Of a DNA stretch of 64,000 bases, positions 1 to 10,638 are shown piece by piece (position 1 is the stretch's first letter; the number at the start of each line of letters is the position of its first letter). Under the pieces are notes generated by a model, which was given only the letters and a program-made list of their open reading frames with translations, was not told the origin of the DNA and searched no databases. Origin of the DNA: Candidatus Nitrospira nitrificans. Its GTDB lineage: Bacteria > Nitrospirota > Nitrospiria > Nitrospirales > Nitrospiraceae. Where the stretch lies: NCBI RefSeq assembly GCF_001458775.1, contig NZ_CZPZ01000010.1:36219-100218 (forward strand), in the 5' to 3' direction. The position numbers and the translations under genes are program-made.

Positions 1-1930
1 CTGCTTGAAGCTCTTCCACGAATTTCTCAGAGCGTTCTATCCCCCCACTCCAGTACTGTCCGACCGACATATGTCGGAGTACCCAAATCAACCCACCGAC
101 GTGATCCAGTTGTTGATGTGTGCCGATGACATGGTCGAGATGACGAATTCCACGGCTCCACAGAAACGGCGCGACTACATTCTTCCCCATGTCAAATCGT
201 TCATATCGCCCCCCGCCGTCGATAAGCACGGTCCGACCATCCGGCAACTCAACAACAGCACTGTCTCCTTGTCCGACATCAAGGAATGTGACACGCCAAC
301 GATCGCCGTCCGCGTCCGATACAGATGGACTCAGCCACCAACCGATCAACATGATCGTCAGCCCGGCGCTTGCAACTCGAACGCGCCGTGGGAGTATCCG
401 GAGGCTTGTCAGGAATAATACGACGTAAAATAACGCGATCGTTGGTATTGACGGTGCGGTCACATGCCACTCCCCTCCCGGGAAGCGAGCGCACCACTGC
501 AATCCAAGAACCATCAATCCGAACAACTGCTCCATCACTGGGCCAAGGATCAAAGACTCGGCTCCCGTCATAATCGTCCATAGAGCTACAAACAGGCCCA
601 ACGGCACCAAGATGAGCCCGGTGAACGGGACAGCTATCAGATTGGTCATGATGCCCATCCAGGGAACCTGATGAAAATAGAGTGCAACCAGGGGCAAGGT
701 CGCTACGGTCACAACCCCGCTCATCAACAGTGCTTTGAGCGCATGGCTCATGAGGCGATCGCGCAGCCGACTGTCGCTCCCTGCCACATCGGCGTTTGCT
801 GACGATGCGGTGATGATGATCATTCGGACCATGGCGAGTACGGACAGAAAGGACAGTTGAAAGGAGATATCAAAGATGGCACGAGGATCATGGAAGAGAA
901 TCGCCAGGATGGCCACCGCCATCGCATGCCCCAGATGGCGTTCATGCCCCAGCCACATTGCGATCATCGCCAGCGAGATCATGACGAGTGACCGCATGGT
1001 CGCTAACTCGGCTCCCGCCAGCAGTGCATAGAGTGCGACAGTGGGCCAGGCGAATAGAATGGCAATCCTCGATGGCGTGACTGTTCGAGTGAGGGTCAAT
1101 AAGAGAGCAGAGGGAAGCCCAAGCACAAGCTTTCTCGCCAACCAAAAGGCCACGATGGCAACCAGCCCAAGATGTGAACCGGAGATCGAAAGCAAGTGCA
1201 CTGTTCCGGTCACCATGAACCAATCTTGGAGTTCTTGGTCAAGATAGCCTCGTTCACCGATGATCATGCCAAGAAACAGCCCTCGCGTGGGTTGGCTCAA
1301 GGTGTTGAGCGCTGCCGCACGTATCGAGGTCCTCCAATGATCGATCCGGTTCCATATGCTCCACCACGCCACGGCGGTCTCTGCATCCAATAACGTCACC
1401 GCCTGAGCACCGGTCACCGTGGTCATACGGTCGACACCTTGGCGTTCCACATAGGCAGCATAATCGAATCCACCAGGATTCAAGGACCCTCTTGGACGAT
1501 GCAGCTTTCCCCGAAACGCAATATGGTCGCCATGATGAAGCGTGATACCCGGGTCACGCCATACAAGGCGCACGCGTTTCGCTTCAGAACCAAGCTCATC
1601 TGTTTGGACCAAGATCGTCTGGCGCCCCACACTGTGTTGGACTGGAGCGATAACCCGTCCGTTGATCAAGGCGTGAACCGTCTCCTGAAGCGGCGGCGAC
1701 GTCGGGCGAGGTTCCGACGTTGGAGTGGCAAGACTCCAGTAGACTACTCCTAAGAGGAAACTAGAATACAGGAGCAGTGCGGAGCGTGAATCGATATGAC
1801 CGGCTCGCTCGAGAAGGCTGAATCCCACAGCGATGCCGGCCGACAGCACGATGACGGAAAGCGGGAAAAAGGAGAGCTGTGACCCGGATAGGAGACCGAG
1901 GACAAACGCTGCAGCGAGGAACGGGAGCAT
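1..1930 (-). CDS. comEC: ComEC/Rec2 DNA-uptake channel, partial (C-terminus beyond left edge)
   Basis: Inner-membrane channel protein for single-stranded DNA import during transformation. I translated the minus strand from an ATG at 1930 and it stays open to base 1 (643 codons). The N-terminal half is hydrophobic with a soluble insertion, followed by the competence domain, which includes a stretch reading LLSISGSHLGLVAIV. The last ~95 residues begin a metallo-beta-lactamase domain (FLDVGQGDSAVVELPDG, then LIDGGG and THQQLDHVGG). The start is fixed by an in-frame TGA four codons upstream and a GAGGGAA ribosome-binding site. It lies 34 bp downstream of glmM, probably in the same operon. In the metal motif the position usually Asp or His after the first His is Gln. 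Family assignment is firm; the end of the protein is not visible. Confidence 0.9.
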   Translation of the reverse strand, partial: MLPFLAAAFVLGLLSGSQLSFFPLSVIVLSAGIAVGFSLLERAGHIDSRSALLLYSSFLLGVVYWSLATPTSEPRPTSPPLQETVHALINGRVIAPVQHSVGRQTILVQTDELGSEAKRVRLVWRDPGITLHHGDHIAFRGKLHRPRGSLNPGGFDYAAYVERQGVDRMTTVTGAQAVTLLDAETAVAWWSIWNRIDHWRTSIRAAALNTLSQPTRGLFLGMIIGERGYLDQELQDWFMVTGTVHLLSISGSHLGLVAIVAFWLARKLVLGLPSALLLTLTRTVTPSRIAILFAWPTVALYALLAGAELATMRSLVMISLAMIAMWLGHERHLGHAMAVAILAILFHDPRAIFDISFQLSFLSVLAMVRMIIITASSANADVAGSDSRLRDRLMSHALKALLMSGVVTVATLPLVALYFHQVPWMGIMTNLIAVPFTGLILVPLGLFVALWTIMTGAESLILGPVMEQLFGLMVLGLQWCARFPGGEWHVTAPSIPTIALFYVVLFLTSLRILPRRVRVASAGLTIMLIGWWLSPSVSDADGDRWRVTFLDVGQGDSAVVELPDGRTVLIDGGGRYERFDMGKNVVAPFLWSRGIRHLDHVIGTHQQLDHVGGLIWVLRHMSVGQYWSGGIERSEKFVEELQA

Positions 1931-1964
1931 GAGATTCCCTCATGTACCGGGGAGGAGGGAAGAC

Positions 1965-3314
1965 TCAGCCGATGTGCTTTCGTACGACCCTGGCAAGGTC
2001 CTCAGCCACTTCCTTGACCATGGTGGACTGTTCCCCTTCCACCATGATCCGCAACAGCGGCTCTGTCCCGGAATATCTGATGAGAACCCGCCCGCACCCG
2101 TTCAGGCGACGTTCGCTGTCTTGGATGGCGCAATCAATGTCGGGAATCGATTCCAATTCCGGTTTCTTCGTGACTCGCACATTCACCAACACTTGCGGTA
2201 CGGCCGTCATCGCCTTCGCCAGCTCGGATAACGGCTTTTTGGTTCGCTTCACCAATGACAAGATCTGCAGGGCCGAGATGAGGCCGTCTCCGGTTGTATT
2301 ATGGTCGAGAAAGATGAAATGTCCCGATTGTTCTCCTCCGAAGTTATAGCCCTCCGCCAACATTCGTTCGAGCAGATATCGATCACCGACCGGTGTCCGA
2401 ATCAGCGTGATGCCCGCTTTCGACATCGACAATTCCAGCCCAAAGTTGCTCATCACGGTTCCCACCAAGGTTTGCTTGAAGAGAAGCCCGTTTCGATGAA
2501 GGTCCAGGCCTAAAGCCGCCATCACATGGTCGCCGTCGATGATCTTGCCCTGCTCGCAGACAAAGACGGCTCGATCCGCATCGCCGTCCAACGCGATTCC
2601 AAGATCGGCGTTATGGCGGAGCACTTCCTCCTGAAGCGACTCAGGATGAACTGCGCCACAACCGGCATTGATATTCATCCCGTCCGGCTTATTTCCGATG
2701 ACTTCCACCGTGGCTCCCAATTCCCTGAGCACCGTCGGCGCCACTTTGTATGCCGCGCCGTTCGCGCAATCGACGACGAGCTTGATCCCCTGAAAGTCCA
2801 AGTCTTTGGGCAACGATCGCTTGGCAAATTCAATATAGCGTCCCTCTGCATCATCGATACGATAGGCTTTGCCGATAAGGTCGGCCGTCGGACGAAGATG
2901 GTTGATTTCATCCGAGACGATCAGCTCTTCAATACGCGCTTCCACTTCGTCCGGGAGCTTGAATCCGTCGTTTGAAAAGAATTTAATTCCATTGTCTTGA
3001 TAAGGATTGTGCGACGCCGAAATGACCACCCCTGCGTCGGCCCGTAGACTCCTGGTCAAGAACGCGATCGCCGGCGTGGGCATCGGCCCGACCAGCAGCA
3101 CATCCACTCCCATCGAACAGATTCCTGCCATCAACGCGGACTCGAGCATATATCCGGAAATACGAGTGTCTTTACCGATGACAATCTGATGGCGGCCCGC
3201 TCGTCGCATGAAAATATGCGCGGCGGCCCGTCCAAGTTGCATCGCCATTTCACTGGTCATGGGATCGAGATTGGCGACCCCTCGGACACCATCCGTTCCG
3301 AATAATTTACGCAT
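1965..3314 (-). CDS. glmM: Phosphoglucosamine mutase
   Basis: Converts glucosamine-6-phosphate to glucosamine-1-phosphate for UDP-GlcNAc, peptidoglycan and LPS synthesis; cytoplasmic. The protein has ~449 residues, the usual length. It begins [12 protein letters not shown], has the phospho-serine loop [11 protein letters not shown] (Ser about 101), the Mg-binding DGDAD motif and the C-terminal phosphate-binding [10 protein letters not shown]. Two adjacent ATGs exist at 3317 and 3314; the second has better spacing to GGAGG and gives the standard family N-terminus, so it was chosen. The 5' end overlaps the folP stop, showing translational coupling. The ftsH-folP-glmM order is also found in E. 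coli. Confidence 0.96.
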   Translation of the reverse strand: MRKLFGTDGVRGVANLDPMTSEMAMQLGRAAAHIFMRRAGRHQIVIGKDTRISGYMLESALMAGICSMGVDVLLVGPMPTPAIAFLTRSLRADAGVVISASHNPYQDNGIKFFSNDGFKLPDEVEARIEELIVSDEINHLRPTADLIGKAYRIDDAEGRYIEFAKRSLPKDLDFQGIKLVVDCANGAAYKVAPTVLRELGATVEVIGNKPDGMNINAGCGAVHPESLQEEVLRHNADLGIALDGDADRAVFVCEQGKIIDGDHVMAALGLDLHRNGLLFKQTLVGTVMSNFGLELSMSKAGITLIRTPVGDRYLLERMLAEGYNFGGEQSGHFIFLDHNTTGDGLISALQILSLVKRTKKPLSELAKAMTAVPQVLVNVRVTKKPELESIPDIDCAIQDSERRLNGCGRVLIRYSGTEPLLRIMVEGEQSTMVKEVAEDLARVVRKHIG

Positions 3315-4203
3315 CATGATCCTCCCGGCAAAACCAGCGCGGATTCAACGCGGCAGCCATCTTGACGACATCAATCATCATGGCGACATCATGGACACGC
3401 AGAATGTGAGCGCCGCGATCAACTGCCAACGCTACCGTCGCCGCGGTCCCCCATTCTCGATGTTCAACAGGCCGTCCAACCACCTTCCCGATAAACGCCT
3501 TCCGTGACAGACCAACCAATACGGGGCGGTCCAATGCCGCGACAGCAGATAATCCATCAAGAAGATGAAGGTTATGGTTCACCAGCTTACCAAAACCAAA
3601 GCCAGGATCAAGCACGATGTTCGTTCCGGCAATCCCTGCACGGAGCGCCGCTTGCACACGCTCATCGAGAAAACTCACGACTTCGCCGACCACATCGGAA
3701 TACCGTGGTGATTGTTGCATCGTTTGCGGAGTCCCTTGCATGTGCATCAGAACAACGCCCGCATCGAATCGGGCAATGATCGACGCCATGGCAGGATCGT
3801 GCCGCAGCGCGCTCACGTCGTTGATGATCGACGCTCCACAATCCAGAGCGACTTCAGCGACTCGCGACTTGGTGGTATCGATCGAAATTGGAACCGACAC
3901 ACGATGGGCCAGACCTTTTACGACCGGAATGACGTGGGCCAGTTCATCCTTTTCACGAACGGAACCGGCGCCTGGCCGAGTTGATTCTCCCCCGACATCG
4001 ATGATATCCGCCCCCTGCTCAACAAGTTCCAGTGCATGCGCAATGGCTCGCTCAGGCTCGATATATCGCCCACCATCATAGAAGGAATCAGTCGTGACAT
4101 TCACGACCCCCATAACAAGTGGACGCCGTTTGTAAGGAATGTCTCGCCCTTTAGCAGAAAAGCACGGTTGCCCCGTGGGGGCCTGAGGTGAGCCTCGATC
4201 CAA
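3307..4203 (-). CDS. folP: Dihydropteroate synthase
   Basis: Condenses p-aminobenzoate with dihydropterin pyrophosphate in folate synthesis; target of sulfonamides. A TIM-barrel protein of 298 residues with all signature strands: [56 protein letters not shown] and RVHDV. The usual NVTPDSF has Thr in place of Pro here. A TTG start at 4203 is preceded by GGTGGA. It overlaps glmM by a few bases and follows ftsH after ~130 bp. The first ~28 residues before the barrel are longer than in many homologues, so a later start is possible. Confidence 0.94.
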   Translation of the reverse strand: MDRGSPQAPTGQPCFSAKGRDIPYKRRPLVMGVVNVTTDSFYDGGRYIEPERAIAHALELVEQGADIIDVGGESTRPGAGSVREKDELAHVIPVVKGLAHRVSVPISIDTTKSRVAEVALDCGASIINDVSALRHDPAMASIIARFDAGVVLMHMQGTPQTMQQSPRYSDVVGEVVSFLDERVQAALRAGIAGTNIVLDPGFGFGKLVNHNLHLLDGLSAVAALDRPVLVGLSRKAFIGKVVGRPVEHREWGTAATVALAVDRGAHILRVHDVAMMIDVVKMAAALNPRWFCREDHDA

Positions 4204-4303
4204 ACTATTCCACCAATAAAATGAGCATGCAAACCGTCATTCCGGCTCCTTGGGAGGAATCAGACAGAGTGCGGACCATATACACAGCACTACTGGGGCA
4301 ACG

Positions 4304-4330
4304 GTGCCAACGCAAGCGAGCCGTTGGCAC
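4304..4330. other. Stem-loop just 3' of ftsH
   Basis: A perfect 9-bp inverted repeat (GTGCCAACG / CGTTGGCAC) with a 9-nt loop lies six bases after the ftsH stop codon, between ftsH and folP. There is no T-run on either side, so it is unlikely to be an intrinsic terminator. It could stabilise the ftsH 3' end or act as a processing site. The function is inferred only from the sequence. Confidence 0.4.
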
Positions 4331-4335
4331 GAGAC

Positions 4336-6147
4336 TCAGGCTGGAACTGTTTGAGAGGAGGATTGCAATAGAATCTGATCAATTTCCGGCGCGTCGAGCA
4401 CTTCTTTTTCAAGTAATGCCTCCGCCAACGCCTTCAGACTCGTCATTTGCTCGGTCAGCACACGCTTGGCGCGTTCATAATTTTCCGTGACGAATCGCTT
4501 GATTTCCAAGTCGATTTCAAGCGCAACTTGATCACTGACATCTCGTTTCGTGGCAAAATCTCGTCCGAGAAATACCGAATCTTCCTTTTGCCCAAAGGTC
4601 AATGGCCCCAACTTCTCACTCATACCCCATTCACATACCATCTTGCGGGCAAGGTCCGTCGCACGTTCAAGATCATTACCGGCTCCGGTCGTGACATGTT
4701 TGAATACAAGCTCTTCAGCAACGCGTCCACCCATAAGGATCGCCAAGGTATTGTAGAGAAATTCCTTGGAATAGTTGTGTCGATCATCTGTCGGCAGCTG
4801 CATCGTCACGCCCAAAGCCCGACCTCTTGGAATGATCGTCACCTTATGAACGGGGTCCGTCCCCGGTAGAAGCTTCGCCATCAATGCGTGGCCGGCTTCA
4901 TGGTAGGCGGTAATTCTCTTTTCTTCATCGGTGAGAATCATGCTCTTCCGTTCGGCCCCCATCATGACCTTATCCTTCGCCATCTCGAAGTCTATATTTT
5001 CGACTTCCTTCTTGTTCTGGCGAGCCGCCCACAGCGCCGCTTCATTCACGAGGTTTTCCAGATCGGCGCCTGAAAACCCAGGAGTTCCTCTGGCGATCTT
5101 TTCCAATTCGACATTCGTGGCGACAGGAACTTTTTTCGTATGGACCTTCAAGATTTCAGACCGCCCCTTGAGGTCCGGGCGATTGACCACCACCTGCCGA
5201 TCAAAACGTCCTGGTCTCAGCAAGGCCGGATCAAGTACGTCGGGGCGATTGGTCGCCGCGACTAAAATGACCCCCTCCGTCGTGTCGAAACCGTCCATTT
5301 CCACGAGCAACTGATTGAGCGTTTGCTCCCGTTCATCATGCCCACCGCCAAGGCCCGCGCCCCGTAAACGACCGACCGCATCAATCTCATCGATGAAAAT
5401 AATGCAGGGGGCATGTTTCTTTCCCTGTTCAAACAAATCCCTGACCCGTGAGGCTCCGACGCCTACAAACATCTCCACGAAATCAGAACCACTGATGCTG
5501 AAGAACGGTACTCCGGCTTCTCCGGCTATCGCCTTTGCCAACAAGGTCTTTCCTGTCCCCGGAGGACCGACGACCAGCACACCCTTCGGTATGCGCCCAC
5601 CAAGTTTTTGAAACTTACGGGGATCTTTTAGAAACTCAATGATTTCAAGAACTTCCTCTTTTGCCTCATCAACACCGGCTACATCTGAAAATGTGATTTT
5701 CTTTCGTTCCTCCGTCAACATGCGGGCGCGGCTCTTCCCGAACGACAGAGCCTTGTTCCCACCGACTTGCATCTGACGCATCAAGAAAAACCAGAGGCCA
5801 AGGAACAGAATAAATGGTCCCCATGTAACCAGGAACGTGATGTACCACGGACTCTCGTCCGGTGGCTTCACCTCAATCTGAACGTCCTTTTCACGAAGGA
5901 CCTTCACAAAATCAGGGTAATCAGCCGAATAGGTACGGATGCGAGTCTTGTCCTTCAGGACCCCACTGATATGATTGCCCTTGATGATGACCTTTTCAAA
6001 ATCACCCTTATCGAGCTTGGCCATAAAATCGCTGAATATCACTTCTTCTTCAGGCGCGTGAGTCGGCACGCTGAACAGATTAAACAGGAGAATCATGAAC
6101 AAGCCGACCACCACCCAGAAAAGCAAGTTCTTGACCCGGGAATTCAT
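4336..6147 (-). CDS. ftsH: ATP-dependent zinc metalloprotease FtsH
   Basis: Membrane-anchored AAA+ protease that degrades misfolded membrane proteins and regulatory substrates. From the ATG at 6147 it is 603 residues: a TM segment near the N-terminus ([18 protein letters not shown]), a short periplasmic domain, a second TM around residues 100-120, the AAA module with Walker A GPPGTGKT, Walker [10 protein letters not shown] and the SRH region, then the zinc protease motif HEAGH. An ATG at 6180 is also in frame, but AAGGAG sits 7 nt before 6147, so the downstream start is preferred. It follows hpt by ~100 bp. The tilS-hpt-ftsH order matches that of Bacillus. Confidence 0.96.
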   Translation of the reverse strand: MNSRVKNLLFWVVVGLFMILLFNLFSVPTHAPEEEVIFSDFMAKLDKGDFEKVIIKGNHISGVLKDKTRIRTYSADYPDFVKVLREKDVQIEVKPPDESPWYITFLVTWGPFILFLGLWFFLMRQMQVGGNKALSFGKSRARMLTEERKKITFSDVAGVDEAKEEVLEIIEFLKDPRKFQKLGGRIPKGVLVVGPPGTGKTLLAKAIAGEAGVPFFSISGSDFVEMFVGVGASRVRDLFEQGKKHAPCIIFIDEIDAVGRLRGAGLGGGHDEREQTLNQLLVEMDGFDTTEGVILVAATNRPDVLDPALLRPGRFDRQVVVNRPDLKGRSEILKVHTKKVPVATNVELEKIARGTPGFSGADLENLVNEAALWAARQNKKEVENIDFEMAKDKVMMGAERKSMILTDEEKRITAYHEAGHALMAKLLPGTDPVHKVTIIPRGRALGVTMQLPTDDRHNYSKEFLYNTLAILMGGRVAEELVFKHVTTGAGNDLERATDLARKMVCEWGMSEKLGPLTFGQKEDSVFLGRDFATKRDVSDQVALEIDLEIKRFVTENYERAKRVLTEQMTSLKALAEALLEKEVLDAPEIDQILLQSSSQTVPA

Positions 6148-6246
6148 CCAGTTCTCCTTCGCGATAGCATTGAACGCCACGTATGTAGAAATCGTGATGA
6201 TGTTAGCATAGCCTTACGCAAATTGCCAACAGCTCATAAGAAAACT

Positions 6247-6789
6247 CTACTCCTCGTGCTGATTCGGCTGGTCGAGAACGGCGAGGTACGGAAGGTTCCT
6301 GTACTGTTGCTGGTAATCGAGTCCGTACCCTACCACGTACTGGTTCGGAATCCTGAACCCGACATACTGCAGCGGGACATCGACGACGCGGCGTTCTGGT
6401 TTACTCAACAAGGTACAGACCTTGATGCTTCTCGGTTTCTGCTTGGCCAACGTCTTGGTGAGATATTGAACCGTTAATCCGGAATCGACGATATCTTCAA
6501 CCAGGAGCACATCCCTATCCTTGATCTTTTCAGTCAACTCGGTCACAAGCTTGACCTTCCCAGAGGTCTTCGTCTGCGTTCCATAGCTCGTCACAATGAT
6601 AAAATCGACCCGCACGGGAATTCGAATCGCTCGTGCCAAATCGGCAAAAAACGCATAGGCCCCTTTGAGCACGCCGACGAGCACAAGATCCTTCCCGGCA
6701 TAGTCGGCGCTGATCTGTCGCCCCAGCTCGCGGATCCGGCCCCGCATCTGCTCCTGGGTCACGATCGGGCGTCCAAACATACGTTCCAT
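6247..6789 (-). CDS. hpt: Hypoxanthine phosphoribosyltransferase
   Basis: Salvages hypoxanthine and guanine with PRPP to give IMP and GMP. It has 180 residues, standard for bacterial HPRT. The family features are VLKGAYAFFADL, the flexible-loop SYG motif in VTSYGTQTK, and the PRPP-binding loop LLVEDIVDSGLT. It sits 19 bp after tilS and upstream of ftsH, a conserved neighbourhood. The start is ATG at 6789; a second in-frame ATG lies three codons later and cannot be excluded. Confidence 0.94.
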   Translation of the reverse strand: MERMFGRPIVTQEQMRGRIRELGRQISADYAGKDLVLVGVLKGAYAFFADLARAIRIPVRVDFIIVTSYGTQTKTSGKVKLVTELTEKIKDRDVLLVEDIVDSGLTVQYLTKTLAKQKPRSIKVCTLLSKPERRVVDVPLQYVGFRIPNQYVVGYGLDYQQQYRNLPYLAVLDQPNQHEE

Positions 6790-6808
6790 CTCGCTCAGTT
6801 CCTTCCGT

Positions 6809-8284
6809 TCACGCTAGATTTTCAGAAGTAAAGAATAGACAGCGTTTCGTAGCGGCAGTGGGCGCCCAGCGTTCATCCTGTCGATAGCCGACGACCCAGA
6901 GAATTCCCTCGGGAGCCACCACCAGGGGGACGAGCGATCGGGCGGCAATCGGCACCTTCAGATCGGTGAAAAAATCCTGAATTTTTTTCGAATGTCCTCC
7001 CATCCCGGAGGGATGGAATCGATCTCCCGGCAACCAGTTCCGTACCACCAGCGGCTGAGACACGCGATCTGCATCCACCAGAATCCGATCCTTTCCGAGA
7101 GGAGCACACATCCGGGTACGTGCCTGCTGTTGTACCTGAAGACGTTGACCCGTTCCAGACCATATGAGCTCTCCCGGCACAGATAAGAATTCCTGACATC
7201 GGTCATGCGGTTGTCCGGCATGGGAAATTTCTCGTGCTTGAAGCGGAACAAACCGTAGATGGCAATCACCGACAAGAACATGTCCCCCCTTCACATCGAG
7301 ACTTGAACCGGATCCCTTCCCTGAGGCCAGGCGAATGATGCGATCAACCGTTCGGAGACTGGGTGAGCGAAATTGGGCATCATTCCGTCGAAAGAGGTTT
7401 CGGATGCATCGCCGTTGAAGGGCGCGCGGAAGCTCCAGAAAACAACCGCGATCGATCGTCCATCCTCCGTCGGATTCTTGTTTCAGGGCCGGAGAAGAGA
7501 GGGCGGTACTCTGCTGATCCAGGTAGCGATCGTCTTCCCTGCAGATCTCTGCGAACCTACAGAGTGCGTCGACACTCGATTGGACCAACTGAGTCAGAAC
7601 CGGAATGACCTCCGTCCTCACCCGGTTCCGCAAGTAATGCGGCTTGAAATTGCTGGAATCCTCCCGAAACGACAACCCAGTTGTGCGAAGATACGTCAGG
7701 ATTTCCTGCCGCTTGGTGTCGTACAAAGGCCGAATAATATTGTGATCCCGGAATGCCGGCATGCCGGACAGACCGGTCGGTCCCGCGCCACGAAGCATCC
7801 AGAGCAACACTGTCTCAGCCTGGTCATTCGCCGTATGGCCCACGGCAATGCGATCGGCTCCACATTGCTCAGCAATCTCCTGCATCACTCGATAGCGGAA
7901 GTCACGCGCCACCGCCTGCAAGGAGGTCCTGCGCCCATCGAGCTGCAAGTCAACCCGTCGAACATGGAGAGAAACTCCGAGCTCTTGGCAAAATGCCTTC
8001 ACAAATTGTTGGTCCCCCTCGGACTCAGCCCCTCGTAATCCATAATTGCAATGAACGGCTGATAGGGTCAGCGCCCAACTTGATCGAAGGTGGTGCAGGA
8101 TCGATAGCAAGGCGACGGAGTCGGGGCCACCCGAGATGGCGACCACGATGTGCTGTCCGCGCTGAAAGAGGCTTCTGGACCGAACCGTTCGAACGACCTG
8201 ATGCAGCAGCGGGGGCCAGGCCGTTGCATGGATGGATCCGTTTACGAGCGGTTGCAAGAACTCATCGCCTTCCGATTGTCTCAT
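6809..8284 (-). CDS. tilS: tRNA(Ile)-lysidine synthase
   Basis: Ligates lysine onto C34 of the minor tRNA-Ile(CAU), changing its codon from AUG to AUA. The 491 residues hold the N-type ATP pyrophosphatase P-loop SGGPDS at residues 51-56, followed by HCNYGLRGAES and the HTANDQAETVLLWMLRG segment typical of TilS. The C-terminal region (residues ~390-480, including WLPGDRFHPSGMGG) matches the TilS tRNA-binding C domain. The 5' end overlaps ribF by 23 bp, indicating coupling. No oddity was seen. Confidence 0.94.
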   Translation of the reverse strand: MRQSEGDEFLQPLVNGSIHATAWPPLLHQVVRTVRSRSLFQRGQHIVVAISGGPDSVALLSILHHLRSSWALTLSAVHCNYGLRGAESEGDQQFVKAFCQELGVSLHVRRVDLQLDGRRTSLQAVARDFRYRVMQEIAEQCGADRIAVGHTANDQAETVLLWMLRGAGPTGLSGMPAFRDHNIIRPLYDTKRQEILTYLRTTGLSFREDSSNFKPHYLRNRVRTEVIPVLTQLVQSSVDALCRFAEICREDDRYLDQQSTALSSPALKQESDGGWTIDRGCFLELPRALQRRCIRNLFRRNDAQFRSPSLRTVDRIIRLASGKGSGSSLDVKGGHVLVGDCHLRFVPLQAREISHAGQPHDRCQEFLSVPGELIWSGTGQRLQVQQQARTRMCAPLGKDRILVDADRVSQPLVVRNWLPGDRFHPSGMGGHSKKIQDFFTDLKVPIAARSLVPLVVAPEGILWVVGYRQDERWAPTAATKRCLFFTSENLA

Positions 8285-9209
8285 GATATCGACGGAGAAT
8301 ATCTCTCGCAGAATCCACGTCGGCCGCGATTTGTCGGCTCAACGCTTCTCCGCTATCGAACTGCGCGTCGCCTCGGATACGACCGATGAATTCAACCGTG
8401 AGCGTGCGTCCATACAACTCGTAGGCCCCATCCAGGAGGGATACTTCCAATCCACGCTCACCACCATCAAAGGTCGGTCTTGTACCGATATAGGCAACCG
8501 AATCATATCGCTCCTGGCCTAGGATTGCGACAGAGGCATAAATCCCGTCGGCAGGAACCACGCGGTCCGGAGGTAACCGGAGGTTGGCGGTCGGACATCC
8601 CAACGTGCGCCCTCTCCCCTCGCCGGGAGAGACGACGCCGCTCAACGCATAGTGCCGGCCGAGCAAGACAGCCGCGTGATCGACCTGACCGGAAATGATG
8701 AGCCGCCGGATTCTCGTCGAGCTGACCACTCCTCCATCGATCATCACGGGAGGAGTCGGGTGGACGGTGAAACCGAATCGCTTGCCGAGCGCGATCAAAT
8801 CGCCGATGGTCCCTTCCCGCTTGTGCCCGAAGACAAAATGTTGTCCGACAAAGATTTCTTTGAGTCCGAGCCCTTTGGAAAGCACCTGTTCAGCGAACAT
8901 CGCCGGGGAGAATGCGGCAAACGCGTGAGTAAAATCCAGGGAGACCACTTCATCGATCCCCGCCCGTTCAAAATGAGCACGTTTCTCTTCCTCGCTCGTC
9001 AAGAACCGCAGGTCAACGTGAGGGGCAAGGATTTTCACGGGGTGAGGATCGAACGTCAGAACGACAGCCGTTCCATGGGCACTGCGCGCCGTCTCCACCA
9101 CCCGTTTCAAGAGCGCATGATGACCGAGATGATGCCCGTCGAAATTCCCGATGGTTCCAACCGGATACGGCCGCACGACCTCGCCCGAATATCCGTGGGT
9201 CACGTTCAT
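8262..9209 (-). CDS. ribF: Bifunctional riboflavin kinase / FAD synthetase
   Basis: Makes FMN from riboflavin, then FAD. It has 315 residues. The N-terminal nucleotidyltransferase half carries GTIGNFDGHHLGH and TFDPHP; the C-terminal flavokinase half carries GRTLGCPTANL and a barrel ending near residue 305. SSTRIRR at ~165 is the adenylyltransferase C-motif. It starts 6 bp after hemB ends and overlaps tilS at its 3' end, so it belongs to the same run. Assignment is secure. Confidence 0.94.
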   Translation of the reverse strand: MNVTHGYSGEVVRPYPVGTIGNFDGHHLGHHALLKRVVETARSAHGTAVVLTFDPHPVKILAPHVDLRFLTSEEEKRAHFERAGIDEVVSLDFTHAFAAFSPAMFAEQVLSKGLGLKEIFVGQHFVFGHKREGTIGDLIALGKRFGFTVHPTPPVMIDGGVVSSTRIRRLIISGQVDHAAVLLGRHYALSGVVSPGEGRGRTLGCPTANLRLPPDRVVPADGIYASVAILGQERYDSVAYIGTRPTFDGGERGLEVSLLDGAYELYGRTLTVEFIGRIRGDAQFDSGEALSRQIAADVDSARDILRRYHETIGRR

Positions 9210-9215
9210 CGTCGG

Positions 9216-10187
9216 TCAGCGAAGCAGTTTGACGGCGTCTTTGGCAAAGTAGGACAGGATCAGATCGGCTCCGGCCCGTTTGATTGCCAACAGCGATTCC
9301 ATCATAGCCCGGGACTCATCGAGCCACCCCGCCCTCGCTGCCGCCTTGATCATACTGTACTCGCCGCTCACCTGATACGCCGCGAGCGGGAGGAGCGTCC
9401 GAGCGCGAGCCAGCGCGATGATGTCCAGATACGGCAACGCCGGTTTGACCATGACGATATCGGCGCCTTCTTCGATATCGAGATCGATCTCGCGAAGCGC
9501 TTCGCGCGCATTCGCCGGGTCCATCTGATAGGACTGTCGGTCGCCGAATTGAGGACTGGAAAACGCCGCATCGCGAAACGGGGCATAGAAACAAGAGGAA
9601 AACTTGGCGGCATAGGCCAGAATCGGCAGCTCAGAGAACCCGGAACGATCTAACTCGCGTCTGATCGCGGCGACACGACCATCCATCATATCCGACGGCG
9701 CGACCATATCGGCTCCAGCCTCGGCATGGGTGCGGGCCATCACCGTGAGGCATTCGAGCGTCTCATCATTGAGAACTTTTCCATCCTTGACGATTCCGCA
9801 ATGTCCATGGTCGGTATACTCGTCGATACAGACATCCGTGATCACAAGCAATCCCGGCACCTGTTGTTTGACCGCTTTGATCGCCCGCTGCACAATGCCG
9901 TTGGGGTCCCATCCCGAGCTGCCACGTTCGTCTTTGCGCGCGGGAATGCCGAAAAGAATGATGGCCGGAATCCCCAAGGCTAAAATCTCTCCCGCTTCTT
10001 TGACCAACAAATCGATGGAAAGCCGAAATTGGCCCGGCATCGACGCAATCTCTTCGCGGCGCCCCTGCCCCTCGACCACGAACAGCGGATAGATAAAATC
10101 CGACGGAGACAGCGTCGTTTCACGCACCAGTCGACGCAACGATTCATGTTGCCGCAGGCGTCGGAGGCGCTGGATCGGAAACCCCAT
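9216..10187 (-). CDS. hemB: Porphobilinogen synthase (delta-aminolevulinate dehydratase)
   Basis: Condenses two 5-aminolevulinate molecules to porphobilinogen. It has 323 residues with Schiff-base lysines at about 195 (AYAAKFSS) and 248 ([10 protein letters not shown]). The metal loop reads [14 protein letters not shown]: Cys120, Asp122 and Cys130 occupy the places of the three zinc cysteines in E. coli HemB, so one ligand is replaced by Asp. This is intermediate between the zinc (three Cys) and the Asp-rich magnesium types. It lies between ribF and a small CBS gene in the heme run. Confidence 0.95.
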   Translation of the reverse strand: MGFPIQRLRRLRQHESLRRLVRETTLSPSDFIYPLFVVEGQGRREEIASMPGQFRLSIDLLVKEAGEILALGIPAIILFGIPARKDERGSSGWDPNGIVQRAIKAVKQQVPGLLVITDVCIDEYTDHGHCGIVKDGKVLNDETLECLTVMARTHAEAGADMVAPSDMMDGRVAAIRRELDRSGFSELPILAYAAKFSSCFYAPFRDAAFSSPQFGDRQSYQMDPANAREALREIDLDIEEGADIVMVKPALPYLDIIALARARTLLPLAAYQVSGEYSMIKAAARAGWLDESRAMMESLLAIKRAGADLILSYFAKDAVKLLR

Positions 10188-10196
10188 GACTACCCC

Positions 10197-10589
10197 TTAC
10201 TTTCGTGGAAGGTTCGTCAAGAACACGACGAGGTCGCGAACGGAGATGACCCCGACCAACTTCCCGTCACGCGTCACTCCCAAATGTCGGAGGTGTGACT
10301 GCGCCATGAGATCGTTTGCATCCAACAATGTCTTGCTTTCCTCGATCGTCATGATGGGCGCCGACATAATTTGCTCGACGGTGGTCTTCGTGGCATCGGT
10401 CCCGGCCGCCACCACCCGGCGCATCATGTCCGTGTCCGTGATGATGCCGATGATCTCACGGTCGTTGGTCACGAACAAACTGCCGATCCCGCGATCGCGC
10501 ATAATGCGCGCGGCCGTCTGTGTATCGGTATCACGAGGCACCGTCACGAACTTTTCTCGTGGAATCATGAACGACTTTACAGGAACCAT
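10197..10589 (-). CDS. Tandem CBS-domain protein
   Basis: A 130-residue protein made of two CBS motifs with almost nothing else. The pairs VPRDTDTQTAARIMRDRGIG ... ITDTDMMRRV and IMTIEESKTLLDANDLM ... VISVRDLVVFL are the two repeats. Stand-alone CBS pairs bind adenosyl nucleotides and usually regulate a partner; the partner here is unknown. It lies inside the heme operon between cobA-hemD and hemB (9 bp from hemB). A paralogue is at 39959-40393. No catalytic domain is present. Confidence 0.85.
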   Translation of the reverse strand: MVPVKSFMIPREKFVTVPRDTDTQTAARIMRDRGIGSLFVTNDREIIGIITDTDMMRRVVAAGTDATKTTVEQIMSAPIMTIEESKTLLDANDLMAQSHLRHLGVTRDGKLVGVISVRDLVVFLTNLPRK

Positions 10590-10638
10590 CTCGCTCTCCC
10601 TCCTTGTATAAGGCCATCACACATCGTGCGGGCGTTCA

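Noticed and set aside
9216..9594. Open frames inside hemB on the other frames
   Set aside because: Arg-rich shadows of the hemB coding sequence without any motif.
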